From Falsiroseomonas stagni DSM 19981 (lineage in GTDB: Bacteria; Pseudomonadota; Alphaproteobacteria; Acetobacterales; Acetobacteraceae), in contig NZ_FOSQ01000012.1 in assembly GCF_900114315.1 (NCBI RefSeq), positions 1 through 64,000 on the forward strand: a stretch of 64,000 nucleotides of DNA. Reading direction: 5' to 3'. Both the position numbers and the translations under genes were made by a program. This document shows positions 17,150 through 25,060 of this stretch, one piece after another (positions within the stretch are counted from its first letter, which is position 1; each line of letters opens with the position of its first letter). Under the pieces are notes generated by a model. It was given only the letters and a program-made list of their open reading frames with translations, was not told the DNA's origin and did not search any database.

Positions 17150-19300
17150 ATGAATCCGCTCGCCCGCACGCCGTCCCCTGCGGCGACCCCGCCGAAGGCA
17201 AGGGGGTGGATCAGCCTGCGCCTGGCGCTGTCGGGTGCCGTGGCGGGCCTGACCCTGTTGAGCCTGGGCGCGCTGGGCTGGAATGCGGCGGAGGATGTGA
17301 GGGAGCTGCGGTCGGCGCAGGCCGCGGCGGTGGCGGACCGCGCCGCGAACCGCTTCGCATCGGGGCTGTTCGAGGTGCTGATGGAACGGCTCGCCACCAA
17401 CAATGCGCTGCAGGCGCCCGGGCCGGCCGGGCCGGAGGCGCTGGCCGAGATCAACCGTCGCCGGGCCGCCGTCGCGGCCGATTTCGCGCCGGGGCTGGCA
17501 GGGCTGTCGGCCCAGGAATTCACGGGAAAGGAGGCCCTGCTGCGGGACCTGCGCGCGGCGCTGGAGCGGGCGGATGATGCCCGCCGCCGCGCCGACGACG
17601 CGCTGCGCCTGCCACGGGACTCGCGGGATGAGGCGCTGCGGCGCGACTACGTCCCGACCATCACCGCCTCCGTCGATGCGGCGCTGCGGGTGTGGTTCGC
17701 GGCGTCCCACGCCGTCGCCACCGAGGATCCGACGCTGGCGCGGCTGGCGGTGGTGAAGGAACTGGGCTGGCGGCTGCGCGACACCGCCGGGCTCGAACGC
17801 TCCAACATCGCCGCCGCCATCACGGCGGGGCAGCCCGTGGCGGCCGATCGGGTGGCGGCGAATGCGGCGATCCGGGGGCGCGTCGACCTGCTGTGGGACC
17901 AGGTCGGCAACCTGGCGCCGCTGGCGGACCCCGCGACCCATCCAGCGCTGCGTGCCGCCATCGAGGAAGCGCGGCGTTCCTATTTCGAGGGCTTCCGCAG
18001 CCTGGCCGACCGCATGGTGCGGGAAGGGGCGGCAGGCCGGTATTCCATGGAGGCCGGCGCCTTCGTGGAGACGACGACGCCGCAGCTCGGCACGCTGCTC
18101 GGCGTGCTGGCCGGCGCCAGCCGCGCCAGCGAAGCGCGCGCGGCGACGCTGATCGGCGACGCGGAACGCGCGCTGCTGATCTCCTCGCTGCTCCTCATGC
18201 TGGCCCTGGCCGTGGCGGCCACGGCCAGCTGGCTGGTGAATCGCCGCGTCGCCCGGCCGCTGGCCGCGCTGTCCGGCGCCACCACGCGGATCGCCAATGG
18301 CGCGCTGGACCTGGACGTGCCCGGCGCCGGTTCGGGCGATGAGGTCGGCGCGGTGGCCGATGCGGTCGTGGTGCTCCGCGACGGCGCCCGACGCATCGAG
18401 GCGCTGGAGGCGGAGGCGGAGGCCGCGCGGCAGCGCGCCGCGCAGGACCGCGTCGCCGCGCAGCAGGCCTTGGCGCAGGAAGTCGAACGCAGCCTGGGCG
18501 GCATCGCCAGCGCGCTGGCGGAGACGGTGACGGGCCTGGACCAGGCGACCGACCGGCTGTCCGGCACGGCACGGCGCACCGGCCGGGATGCGGAAGCCGC
18601 GGTGGGCGGCGCCCAGCAGACCAGCGCCAATGTGCAGACCGTGGCCGCCGCGGCGGAAGAAATGGCCGCCAGCATCCAGGAGATCAGCCGCCAGGTGGCG
18701 GAGGCCGCGACCGTCGCCCATCGCGCGGCGGAGGAGGCGGGCGCCACCGACCGCACCGTGCAGGCGCTGGCCGAAGGCGCAGGCCGGATCGGGGAGGTGG
18801 TGAAGCTGATCGGCGACATCGCCGGCCAGACCAACCTCCTCGCCCTCAACGCCACCATCGAGGCGGCGCGGGCGGGCGAGGCCGGCAAGGGTTTCGCCGT
18901 GGTGGCGAGCGAGGTGAAGACGCTGGCCGCCCAGACCGCGCGCGCGACGGAGGAGATCGGCCGCCAGATCGCCGAGATGCAGGCCGCCACCGGCCAGGCG
19001 GTGGAGGCGATCCGCCTGATCGGCAGCACCGTCGGCCGGTCCAGCGAGATCGCGACCAGCATCGCCGCGGCGGTGGAGGAACAGGGCGCCGCGACGCAGG
19101 AAATCGCCCGCAATGTCGCCGAAGCCGCGCGGGGCACCAATGAGGTGTCGGCCGGCGTCGACAGGCTGCGTGATGGCGTGGAGGACACGGTGCAGAGCCT
19201 CGGCACGCTGCACAGCGCGAGCGCGGAGGTGGGCCGGCAGGGAACGGCGCTGCGCGGCGAACTGGCGGCGCTGGTGACGAAGCTGCGCCAGGCGGCGTGA
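17150..19300 (+). CDS. Methyl-accepting chemotaxis protein
   Basis: 716 residues preceded by AGGAG. TM1 is at about 21-43, a roughly 300-residue periplasmic helical sensor follows, TM2 at about 343-365, then a HAMP domain ([20 protein letters not shown]) and the cytoplasmic signalling hairpin. The hairpin tip [20 protein letters not shown], which contacts CheA and CheW, is intact. No C-terminal CheR-docking pentapeptide is seen. No che genes adjoin it; motB-motA lies 34 kb away. It is inserted between lysA and the TetR gene, converging with the latter 4 bases from its stop. Confidence 0.95.
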   Translation: MNPLARTPSPAATPPKARGWISLRLALSGAVAGLTLLSLGALGWNAAEDVRELRSAQAAAVADRAANRFASGLFEVLMERLATNNALQAPGPAGPEALAEINRRRAAVAADFAPGLAGLSAQEFTGKEALLRDLRAALERADDARRRADDALRLPRDSRDEALRRDYVPTITASVDAALRVWFAASHAVATEDPTLARLAVVKELGWRLRDTAGLERSNIAAAITAGQPVAADRVAANAAIRGRVDLLWDQVGNLAPLADPATHPALRAAIEEARRSYFEGFRSLADRMVREGAAGRYSMEAGAFVETTTPQLGTLLGVLAGASRASEARAATLIGDAERALLISSLLLMLALAVAATASWLVNRRVARPLAALSGATTRIANGALDLDVPGAGSGDEVGAVADAVVVLRDGARRIEALEAEAEAARQRAAQDRVAAQQALAQEVERSLGGIASALAETVTGLDQATDRLSGTARRTGRDAEAAVGGAQQTSANVQTVAAAAEEMAASIQEISRQVAEAATVAHRAAEEAGATDRTVQALAEGAGRIGEVVKLIGDIAGQTNLLALNATIEAARAGEAGKGFAVVASEVKTLAAQTARATEEIGRQIAEMQAATGQAVEAIRLIGSTVGRSSEIATSIAAAVEEQGAATQEIARNVAEAARGTNEVSAGVDRLRDGVEDTVQSLGTLHSASAEVGRQGTALRGELAALVTKLRQAA

Positions 19301-19304
19301 CGGA

Positions 19305-19910
19305 TCAGCGCGACCGGATCAGCGCTTCCACCGCCATGCCCAGCACCTTCTCCGGCGTCGGCACGCCGGAGGAGGGGTGCGGCCAGCCCGCCCGTTCCAG
19401 CCCGGCGACGCCATGCGACATGGCCCAGACCTGCAGGCCGAGCAGGCGCGCGTGGTCCCTGCCCCCCCCATCCGGCACGGCGCGGGAAATGGCGGTGACC
19501 AGGGCGGTGAAGCTGTTGCTGGTATCCATCTCCCCTTCCTTCGGCAGGCGCCAGGCGAACATCGCGCTGTAGTAGCCCGGTTCCTCCCGCGCGAAGCGGA
19601 GATAGGTGGGCCCCATGGCGGCCAGCCCGCCTTCCTGGCCCGCGGCCCGCATGCGGGCGCCGAATTCGGCATAGCCACGCTGCGCCAGTTCCGACAGCAG
19701 CGCTTCCTTGTCCTTGAAGTGGCGATAGGGGGCGGAGGGGGAGACACCCGCCAGGCGCGCGGCCTCCGCCAGGGTGAAGCCGTTCGGCCCACGCTCCGCC
19801 ACCAGGCGCCGCGCCGCTTCCAGCAGCGATTCCTTGAGGTTGCCATGGTGGTAGCCCCGCCTTGCGGCAAGGTCCGATTCGGCGCCCGGCAATGTGTTGT
19901 TCGTTGACAT
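19305..19910 (-). CDS. TetR/AcrR-family transcriptional regulator
   Basis: 201 residues. The N-terminal TetR HTH is complete (LLEAARRLVAERGPNGFTLAEAARLAGVSPSAPYRHFKDKEALL, about residues 29-72) and the C-terminal part with SHGVAGLERAGW resembles the TetR_C WHG-type ligand domain. It starts 24 bases after the stop of the small lipoprotein gene, with a 25-bp palindrome in that gap, so autoregulation is likely. Its target genes are not evident; the chemoreceptor converges on it and is not an obvious target. Confidence 0.93.
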   Translation of the reverse strand: MSTNNTLPGAESDLAARRGYHHGNLKESLLEAARRLVAERGPNGFTLAEAARLAGVSPSAPYRHFKDKEALLSELAQRGYAEFGARMRAAGQEGGLAAMGPTYLRFAREEPGYYSAMFAWRLPKEGEMDTSNSFTALVTAISRAVPDGGGRDHARLLGLQVWAMSHGVAGLERAGWPHPSSGVPTPEKVLGMAVEALIRSR

Positions 19911-19915
19911 GGACT

Positions 19916-19940
19916 CGCTGAAACTATCGCAGCTTCAGCG
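19916..19940 (-). promoter_or_regulatory. Palindrome CGCTGAA-N11-TTCAGCG, candidate TetR operator
   Basis: Perfect 7-bp arms separated by 11 bases straddle the stop of the lipoprotein gene and end 6 bases before the TetR ATG. Size and position match autoregulatory sites of TetR proteins. It could instead be a transcript stem-loop. Confidence 0.5.
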
Positions 19941-20069
19941 GCTCGGATAGCTGCGCGGATGGGTCACCTGATCGGGTGGCCCAGGCGGGCGGATGGAGCC
20001 CGCCCGGCCGCAGGCCCCGAGCGACAGGGCCAGCAGCAGGACGGCCAGGCAGCCGGCGAAACGCCTCAT
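19935..20069 (-). CDS. Small LptM-like lipoprotein
   Basis: 44 residues, [20 protein letters not shown] then a short Pro/Gly-rich tail (GPPDQVTHP). The signal sequence ends in a good lipobox (LGAC), so the mature protein would be an outer-membrane-type lipoprotein of about 25 residues. The ATG overlaps the argH stop (ATGA). Small lipoproteins of the LptM/YifL type sit between argH and lysA in many proteobacteria, where they assist LptD maturation. That assignment rests on position, size and lipobox. Confidence 0.8.
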   Translation of the reverse strand: MRRFAGCLAVLLLALSLGACGRAGSIRPPGPPDQVTHPRSYPSR

Positions 20070-21460
20070 CCCAGTCTCTCCTGCCATTCCGCCGCCATGC
20101 GGGCGACATTCGCCGGCGCCGTGCCGCCGAAGCTGGTGCGGGACGCGACGGAGGCCTGCACGGTCAGCACGCCGAAGACGCCATCGGTGATGCGCGGCTC
20201 CACCGACTGCATCTCCGCCAGCGTCAGGCCGGCGAGGTCCACCCCCTTCCCTTCCGCCAGCGCGACCAGCCGGCCGGTGACGTGGTGGGCATCCCGGAAG
20301 GGGAAGCGGAGTTCCCGGACCAGCCAATCCGCGAGGTCCGTCGCGGTGGAGAAGCCGGCGCCCGCGGCCTCCGCCAGGCGTGCGACCTGCGGCTTCATGT
20401 CGCGGACCATGCCGCCGATGGCGGCGAGGCCCAGCGCCAGGCTTTCCGCCGCATCGAAGATGCCTTCCTTGTCTTCCTGCATGTCCTTGAAATAGGTCAG
20501 CGCCAGGCCCTTCATCACGGTCAGCAGGCCGACCAGCGACCCGATGACGCGGCCGGTCTTGCCGCGCACCAGCTCCGCCGCATCCGGGTTGCGCTTCTGC
20601 GGCATGATGGAGCTGCCGGTGGTGAAGGCGTCCGACAGCTTGATGAAGCCGAAATAGGGGTTGGTCCAGATCACGATCTCCTCCGCGAAGCGGCTGAGAT
20701 GCGTGGCGCACATGGCGCAGGCGAAGAGGAACTCCGCGGCGAAGTCGCGGGATGCCACGCTGTCCAGGCTGTTGCGCGTCGGCCCGTCGAAGCCGAGTGC
20801 CGCGGCCGTCATGTGCCGGTCGATCGGGAAGCCGGTGCCGCAGAGCGCCGCCGCGCCGAGGGGGCTTTCGTTCAGGCGCTTGCGGCAATCCGCGAGCCGG
20901 CCGCGGTCCCGGGACAGCATCTCCACATAGGCCAGCAGGTGATGGCCGAAGGTGGTGGGCTGGGCGGGCTGGAGGTGGGTGAAGCCGGGCATCACCGTGC
21001 CCGCATGCTCCGCCGCGCGGGCGACCAGTTCGCGCATCACGGCGGCGATCTGGGCATCCAGCCCATCGATCGCGTCCCGCACCCAGAGGCGGACATCGAG
21101 CGCCACCTGGTCGTTCCGGCTGCGGCCGGTGTGGAGGCGCTTGCCGGCCTCCCCGATCCGCTCCGTCAGCCGGGCCTCGATGTTCATATGGATGTCTTCG
21201 AGGGCCTCGCTGAAGGGGAAGCGGCCTTCCTCGATCTCCTGCGCGATGCCGGCCAGGCCGGCGCGGATCGCGGCCTCGTCTTCCGTGCTGATGATCCCTA
21301 CATGGGCGAGCATCTTGGCATGGGCGAGGCTGCCCGAAATGTCCTGGCGCCACATCTTGCGGTCGAAGCCGATGCTGGCATTGATCTCCCGCATGATGGC
21401 GGAGGGGCCTTCGGCGTAGCGGCCGCCCCACAGGTCATTGCTGGCACGCGCTTCGGTCAC
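20066..21460 (-). CDS. argH: Argininosuccinate lyase
   Basis: 464 residues from the GTG at 21460, the usual length. It splits argininosuccinate into arginine and fumarate. The superfamily signature [12 protein letters not shown] carries the catalytic serine loop, and [14 protein letters not shown] at the N-terminus and [17 protein letters not shown] are typical ASL segments. The GTG is chosen because the conserved N-terminal motif starts seven codons later. No strong ribosome site precedes it, and the divergent thioredoxin gene begins only 16 bases away. Confidence 0.94.
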   Translation of the reverse strand: MTEARASNDLWGGRYAEGPSAIMREINASIGFDRKMWRQDISGSLAHAKMLAHVGIISTEDEAAIRAGLAGIAQEIEEGRFPFSEALEDIHMNIEARLTERIGEAGKRLHTGRSRNDQVALDVRLWVRDAIDGLDAQIAAVMRELVARAAEHAGTVMPGFTHLQPAQPTTFGHHLLAYVEMLSRDRGRLADCRKRLNESPLGAAALCGTGFPIDRHMTAAALGFDGPTRNSLDSVASRDFAAEFLFACAMCATHLSRFAEEIVIWTNPYFGFIKLSDAFTTGSSIMPQKRNPDAAELVRGKTGRVIGSLVGLLTVMKGLALTYFKDMQEDKEGIFDAAESLALGLAAIGGMVRDMKPQVARLAEAAGAGFSTATDLADWLVRELRFPFRDAHHVTGRLVALAEGKGVDLAGLTLAEMQSVEPRITDGVFGVLTVQASVASRTSFGGTAPANVARMAAEWQERLG

Positions 21461-21476
21461 GGGGGAGTTTCTTTCG

Positions 21477-22103
21477 GTGCAGAGGTTTTCGAGGGGCCGC
21501 CGGGCGATCCTGGCCGGGGTGCCGACCCTACTCGCGGCGGGTCTCTGCCGCAAAGCGGAGGCGGGTCCCTCCCTATCACCGGTCGCGGGCGCGGACCATG
21601 GCCTGTCACGGCTGCGGGAGACGCCGGAAGGCCGCCCGCTGCCGGAGGGGCTGACCTTCACGGACGCCGAGGGGCGCGTCACCGATTTTTCCGCGTTTCG
21701 CGGCAAGGCGTTGGTGGTGAATTTCTGGGCGACCTGGTGCCCGCCCTGCGTGGCGGAGATGCCGGCGCTGGACCGGCTGCACGGCATGATCTCCCGCGAC
21801 GGGATCGAGGTGCTGGCCCTGTCCAATGACCGTGGCGGGCGGGCGCAGGTGGAGCCCTTCTACCAGCGCACGGGGCTCCAGCGCCTCGGCATCTGGCTCG
21901 ACCCCCGCGGTGCCACGGGGCGGGCGCTGGAAGTGCGGGTGCTGCCGACGACCCTCATCCTCGACAGAAGGGGGCTTGAGGTGGGGCGCCTCGTGGGCGA
22001 AGCCGCCTGGGACCAGCCGGAGGTCGTCGCCGTGATAAGGCGGCTGACGCGCACGCCGGAGCCCACCACTCGAAGCTCGATCGGAACCGATTCCCATGCC
22101 TGA
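21477..22103 (+). CDS. TlpA/ResA-type thioredoxin-fold protein
   Basis: 208 residues from the GTG at 21477, which has GGGGGAG nine bases upstream; a longer frame from 21438 lacks this. A twin-arginine or uncleaved membrane leader ([12 protein letters not shown]) is followed by a redoxin domain with the active site FWATWCPPC and cis-Pro segment VLPTTLILD. Such proteins reduce disulfides in periplasmic apocytochromes or other targets. It overlaps the aminopeptidase gene by 8 bases. A TlpA-like gene beside argH recurs in alphaproteobacteria. Confidence 0.9.
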   Translation: MQRFSRGRRAILAGVPTLLAAGLCRKAEAGPSLSPVAGADHGLSRLRETPEGRPLPEGLTFTDAEGRVTDFSAFRGKALVVNFWATWCPPCVAEMPALDRLHGMISRDGIEVLALSNDRGGRAQVEPFYQRTGLQRLGIWLDPRGATGRALEVRVLPTTLILDRRGLEVGRLVGEAAWDQPEVVAVIRRLTRTPEPTTRSSIGTDSHA

Positions 22104-23352
22104 CGACGCCGCGGTGCCCACGATGTTCGACCAGAAGCTCGACAAGCTGGCGGCGCTGGCCGTGCGCGTCGGGCTGAACCTGCGACCCGGGCAGGAGGTG
22201 GTGATGACCGCGCCGGTGGAGGCGCTGCCGCTGGTCCGCCGCATCGCCGCCCATGCCTACCAGGCGGGCGCGACCCTGGTGACGCCGCTGATCGGCGATG
22301 ACGAGGTGGCGCTGGCCCGCTACCGCCACGCCGGCGACGACGCCTTCGACACCGCGCCGGGATGGCTGTTCGAGGGCATGGCCGCGGCCTTCCGCGGCGG
22401 CGCGGCGCGGCTGGCGGTGGTGGGGGAGGACCCGACCCTGCTGGCGGGGCAGGACCCGGCCAAGGTGGCCCGCGCCAACCGGGCGCGGAGCATCGCCTAT
22501 CGCCCGGCGCTGGAACTCATCACCAGCTTCGCCATCAACTGGAACCTGGTGCCGGCCTCGACGCCGGGCTGGGCGCGGGAGGTCTTCCCGGGCCTGCCGG
22601 AAGCGGAAGCCGTGGCGCGGCTGTGGGACGCGATCTTCATGGCCTGCCGGGTGGACCAGGCAGACCCCGTCGCGGGCTGGGCGGCGCATAACGCGACGCT
22701 GCATGCACGGACGAAGTTCCTGAACGGGAAAGACTACGCCGAGCTGCGCTATCGCGGGCCCGGGACGGACCTGGTGATCGGGCTGGCGGACGGGCACCTC
22801 TGGGCCGGCGGCGCGGAGCCGGCGAAGAACGGGATCATCTGCAACCCCAACATCCCGACCGAGGAAGTCTTCACCACGCCACACAAGCTGCGCGTGAGCG
22901 GCACGGTGCGATCCACCAAGCCGTTGGCCTATCAGGGCACGCTGATCGACGACATCCAGGTGCGGTTCGAGGAAGGACGCATCGTCGAAGCCCATGCCTC
23001 CCGCGGCGAGGACGTGCTGCGACGCGTGCTGGAAACCGACGAAGGCGCGGCGCGCCTCGGCGAAGTGGCGCTGGTGCCGCATTCCTCGCCCATCTCGGCG
23101 TCGGGCCTGCTGTTCCGCAACACGCTGTTCGACGAGAACGCGGCCAGCCACATCGCCCTCGGCCAGGCCTACACGACCTGCCTGCGGGACAGCACTGGCG
23201 TGCCGATGGACGAGCTGGCGAAGCGGGGGGCGAACGCGTCGCTGATCCATATCGACTGGATGATCGGGTCGGGCGAGATCGACATCGACGGGGTGACGAA
23301 GACGGGCAGCGTGGAACCGCTGATGCGGGGGGGGGAGTTCGTCGCGGCGTAG
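22096..23352 (+). CDS. M29-family aminopeptidase (AmpS/PepS type)
   Basis: 418 residues, the usual size for M29 metallo-aminopeptidases. Diagnostic segments are the N-terminal LRPGQEVVMTAPVEALPLVR, NGIICNPNIPTEEVFTTPHK with metal ligands near residue 253, RFEEGRIVEAHASRGEDVL, GEVALVPHSSPIS, LGQAYTTC, and DWMIGSGEIDIDGV near the C-terminus. It is expected to be a cytoplasmic two-metal enzyme removing N-terminal residues. It is the second gene of the thioredoxin unit, and its message ends in a two-hairpin repeat six bases past the stop. Confidence 0.92.
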   Translation: MPDDAAVPTMFDQKLDKLAALAVRVGLNLRPGQEVVMTAPVEALPLVRRIAAHAYQAGATLVTPLIGDDEVALARYRHAGDDAFDTAPGWLFEGMAAAFRGGAARLAVVGEDPTLLAGQDPAKVARANRARSIAYRPALELITSFAINWNLVPASTPGWAREVFPGLPEAEAVARLWDAIFMACRVDQADPVAGWAAHNATLHARTKFLNGKDYAELRYRGPGTDLVIGLADGHLWAGGAEPAKNGIICNPNIPTEEVFTTPHKLRVSGTVRSTKPLAYQGTLIDDIQVRFEEGRIVEAHASRGEDVLRRVLETDEGAARLGEVALVPHSSPISASGLLFRNTLFDENAASHIALGQAYTTCLRDSTGVPMDELAKRGANASLIHIDWMIGSGEIDIDGVTKTGSVEPLMRGGEFVAA

Positions 23353-23357
23353 TGCAT

Positions 23358-23414
23358 GGGGAGGGCGCTGCCCTCCCCATACCCCTCCCGCCAGGGCCGA
23401 ACCGGCCCTGGACC
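23358..23414 (-). repeat. Two-hairpin intergenic repeat, copy 1
   Basis: 57 bp, minus orientation. Arm A CCAGGGCCG/CGGCCCTGG with a 3-base loop and arm B GGGGAGGGC/GCCCTCCCC with an AGC loop are joined by a short G-rich spacer; the element opens with GGTCC. It lies just past the aminopeptidase stop in a convergent gap. Four full relatives occur at 26759, 42905, 46135 and 63223. Confidence 0.9.
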
Positions 23415-23544
23415 GTCTCTAAGGGGTTGGAAAGACGGGATACTACGGGTTTAGAAATTTTAGAATCGGGCGAGAATCGTTTGGCACCAATGGGTTAGAG
23501 GCCGAAACGTAAGGAGCATTTAGGGGATTTAGGACGTTTAGCAC

Positions 23545-23587
23545 CGAATCAGAGGGGTGCTTTTGGACAAAAGCGCGGCCTGATTCG
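23545..23587. other. Nested stem-loop in a lower-GC gap
   Basis: An outer perfect inverted repeat CGAATCAG/CTGATTCG (23545-23552 and 23580-23587) encloses an inner one GCTTTT/AAAAGC with a GGAC loop (23559-23574). It lies in the 282-base convergent gap between the aminopeptidase and exporter genes, whose part from about 23420 to 23580 is visibly poorer in GC than the flanks. There is no T tract for an intrinsic terminator and it does not fold as a tRNA. Nothing else is seen in the gap beyond repeat copy 1. Confidence 0.5.
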
Positions 23588-23634
23588 CGGGTTCAAGGAG
23601 CGGCCTCGGGCGGGGCGGCGCGAGGCATATGTTC

Positions 23635-24831
23635 CTATACCGCAGAGCGGGGCGCCGGGTCCAGCGGAATGGGGCGGCGGCGGGGGAGCAGGGCCGTCAT
23701 GATGCCGAGCGCGGGCAGCCAGGCGACCAGGGCGTAGACGGCCTCGATCCCGATGCGGTCGGCCAGTTCCCCCAGCGCGGCGGCGCCGATGCCGCCCAGG
23801 CCGAAGGAGAAGCCGAAGAACATCCCCGAGACCAGGCCGACGCGGCCCGGCAGCAATTCCTGCGCATAGACCAGGATCGCGGAGAAGGCGGAAGAGGCGA
23901 TGATGCCGATGATGATGGTCAGCACCACCGTCGCCGTCAGGCCGACATGCGGCAGCGCCAGGGTGAAGGGCAGCACGCCCAGCACCGAAAACCAGATGAC
24001 GGGGATGCGGCCGAAGCGATCCCCCACCGCGCCGCCGGCGACCGTGCCGCAGACGATCGAGCAGAGGAAGATGAAGAGGTAGACCTGCGCCTCCTGCACC
24101 GAAGTGCCGAAATGCTGGATCAGGTAGAAGGTGTAGTAGCTGGTCAGGCTGCCCGAATAGATCGTCTTCGAGAACAGCAGCACCACCAGCACGCCGAAGG
24201 CGAAGATCACGCGGTTGCGGGAGAGCGGCTGCGCGGTGCTGGCGGCGGCGGCCTTCTTCGTGCGCTGGCCGAGGCGCGCGGCATACCAGCGGCCGACGAC
24301 GCTCAGCACCATCATCCCCAGCAGCGCGGCGGCGGAGAACCAGATGATGGCGCCCTGGCCCCTCGGCGCGATGATGAAGGCGGCGAGCAGGGGGCCGATG
24401 GCGGAGCCGATATTGCCGCCGACCTGGAACAGCGACTGCGCCAGGCCATAGCGGCCGCCGGAAGCGAGGCGCGCGACGCGCGATGCCTCCGGATGGAAGA
24501 CCGCCGAGCCCATGCCGATCATCGCCGCGGCGAGGAGGATGACGGGGTAGCTGTGGGCCTGGGAGAGGGTGAGCAGGCCGATGAGCGTGGAGCCCATGCC
24601 GATGGGGAGGGAATAGGGCATCGGGCGCCGGTCACTCCATGCGCCGATGAGGGGTTGGAGGAGGGAGGCGGTGCATTGGAAGGCCAGGGTGATGAGGCCG
24701 ATTTGGCCGAAATCCAGCGCGTAGTTGGTCTTCAGGATGGGATAGAGGGCCGGCATGAGCGACTGCATCATGTCGTTGAGGAGATGGCAGAGGGATAGGG
24801 AGAGGACGATGGGGAAGGTGGTGGGGGTCAT
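23635..24831 (-). CDS. fsr: MFS exporter, fosmidomycin-resistance (Fsr) type
   Basis: 398 residues with about twelve membrane helices. The N-terminus (LSLCHLLNDMMQSLMPALYP), the DRRPMPYSLPIGM loop in place of the classical MFS A motif, and the GSAVFHPEASRVARLAS segment are characteristic of Fsr proteins, which expel fosmidomycin and some other drugs. Base composition matches the chromosome, unlike the adjacent unknown gene. A possible small membrane ORF upstream overlaps its start by 4 bases. Confidence 0.9.
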   Translation of the reverse strand: MTPTTFPIVLSLSLCHLLNDMMQSLMPALYPILKTNYALDFGQIGLITLAFQCTASLLQPLIGAWSDRRPMPYSLPIGMGSTLIGLLTLSQAHSYPVILLAAAMIGMGSAVFHPEASRVARLASGGRYGLAQSLFQVGGNIGSAIGPLLAAFIIAPRGQGAIIWFSAAALLGMMVLSVVGRWYAARLGQRTKKAAAASTAQPLSRNRVIFAFGVLVVLLFSKTIYSGSLTSYYTFYLIQHFGTSVQEAQVYLFIFLCSIVCGTVAGGAVGDRFGRIPVIWFSVLGVLPFTLALPHVGLTATVVLTIIIGIIASSAFSAILVYAQELLPGRVGLVSGMFFGFSFGLGGIGAAALGELADRIGIEAVYALVAWLPALGIMTALLPRRRPIPLDPAPRSAV

Positions 24832-25031
24832 TGGCTTAGTCCGGCTCTCACAATCGACGAATTAACAATGGTCCTGTTTCTGGCAGCCGAACAGGGAAGC
24901 ATTGCCGCTTTCATTGCGTGATGATAACATGACACATAGGCCACCAAAGCAATAACAAGAAATAGCACGAAAGGCGTCAAGATAACCCCGATGACCTCAA
25001 CGGAAGAATGACTCGCGCCAATTTTAAGCAT
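24828..25031 (-). CDS. Possible small single-pass membrane protein
   Basis: 67 residues from the ATG at 25031 (a TTG at 25061 would give 77 but would abut the divergent gene's start). One strong hydrophobic segment (VIGVILTPFVLFLVIALVAYVSC) is flanked by short polar ends. It lies in the lower-GC patch, and its stop overlaps the fsr start by ATGA, an argument for reality. No clear ribosome site is seen and no family is recognised. It may simply be fsr leader sequence. Confidence 0.35.
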   Translation of the reverse strand: MLKIGASHSSVEVIGVILTPFVLFLVIALVAYVSCYHHAMKAAMLPCSAARNRTIVNSSIVRAGLSQ

Positions 25032-25060
25032 GATCCACAACAGATGCCATCGGAGCCCCA

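Noticed and set aside
23415-23634. tRNA or att site in the lower-GC gap
   Set aside because: A GGTTCAAG string suggested a T-loop, but no acceptor stem or anticodon arm can be drawn.
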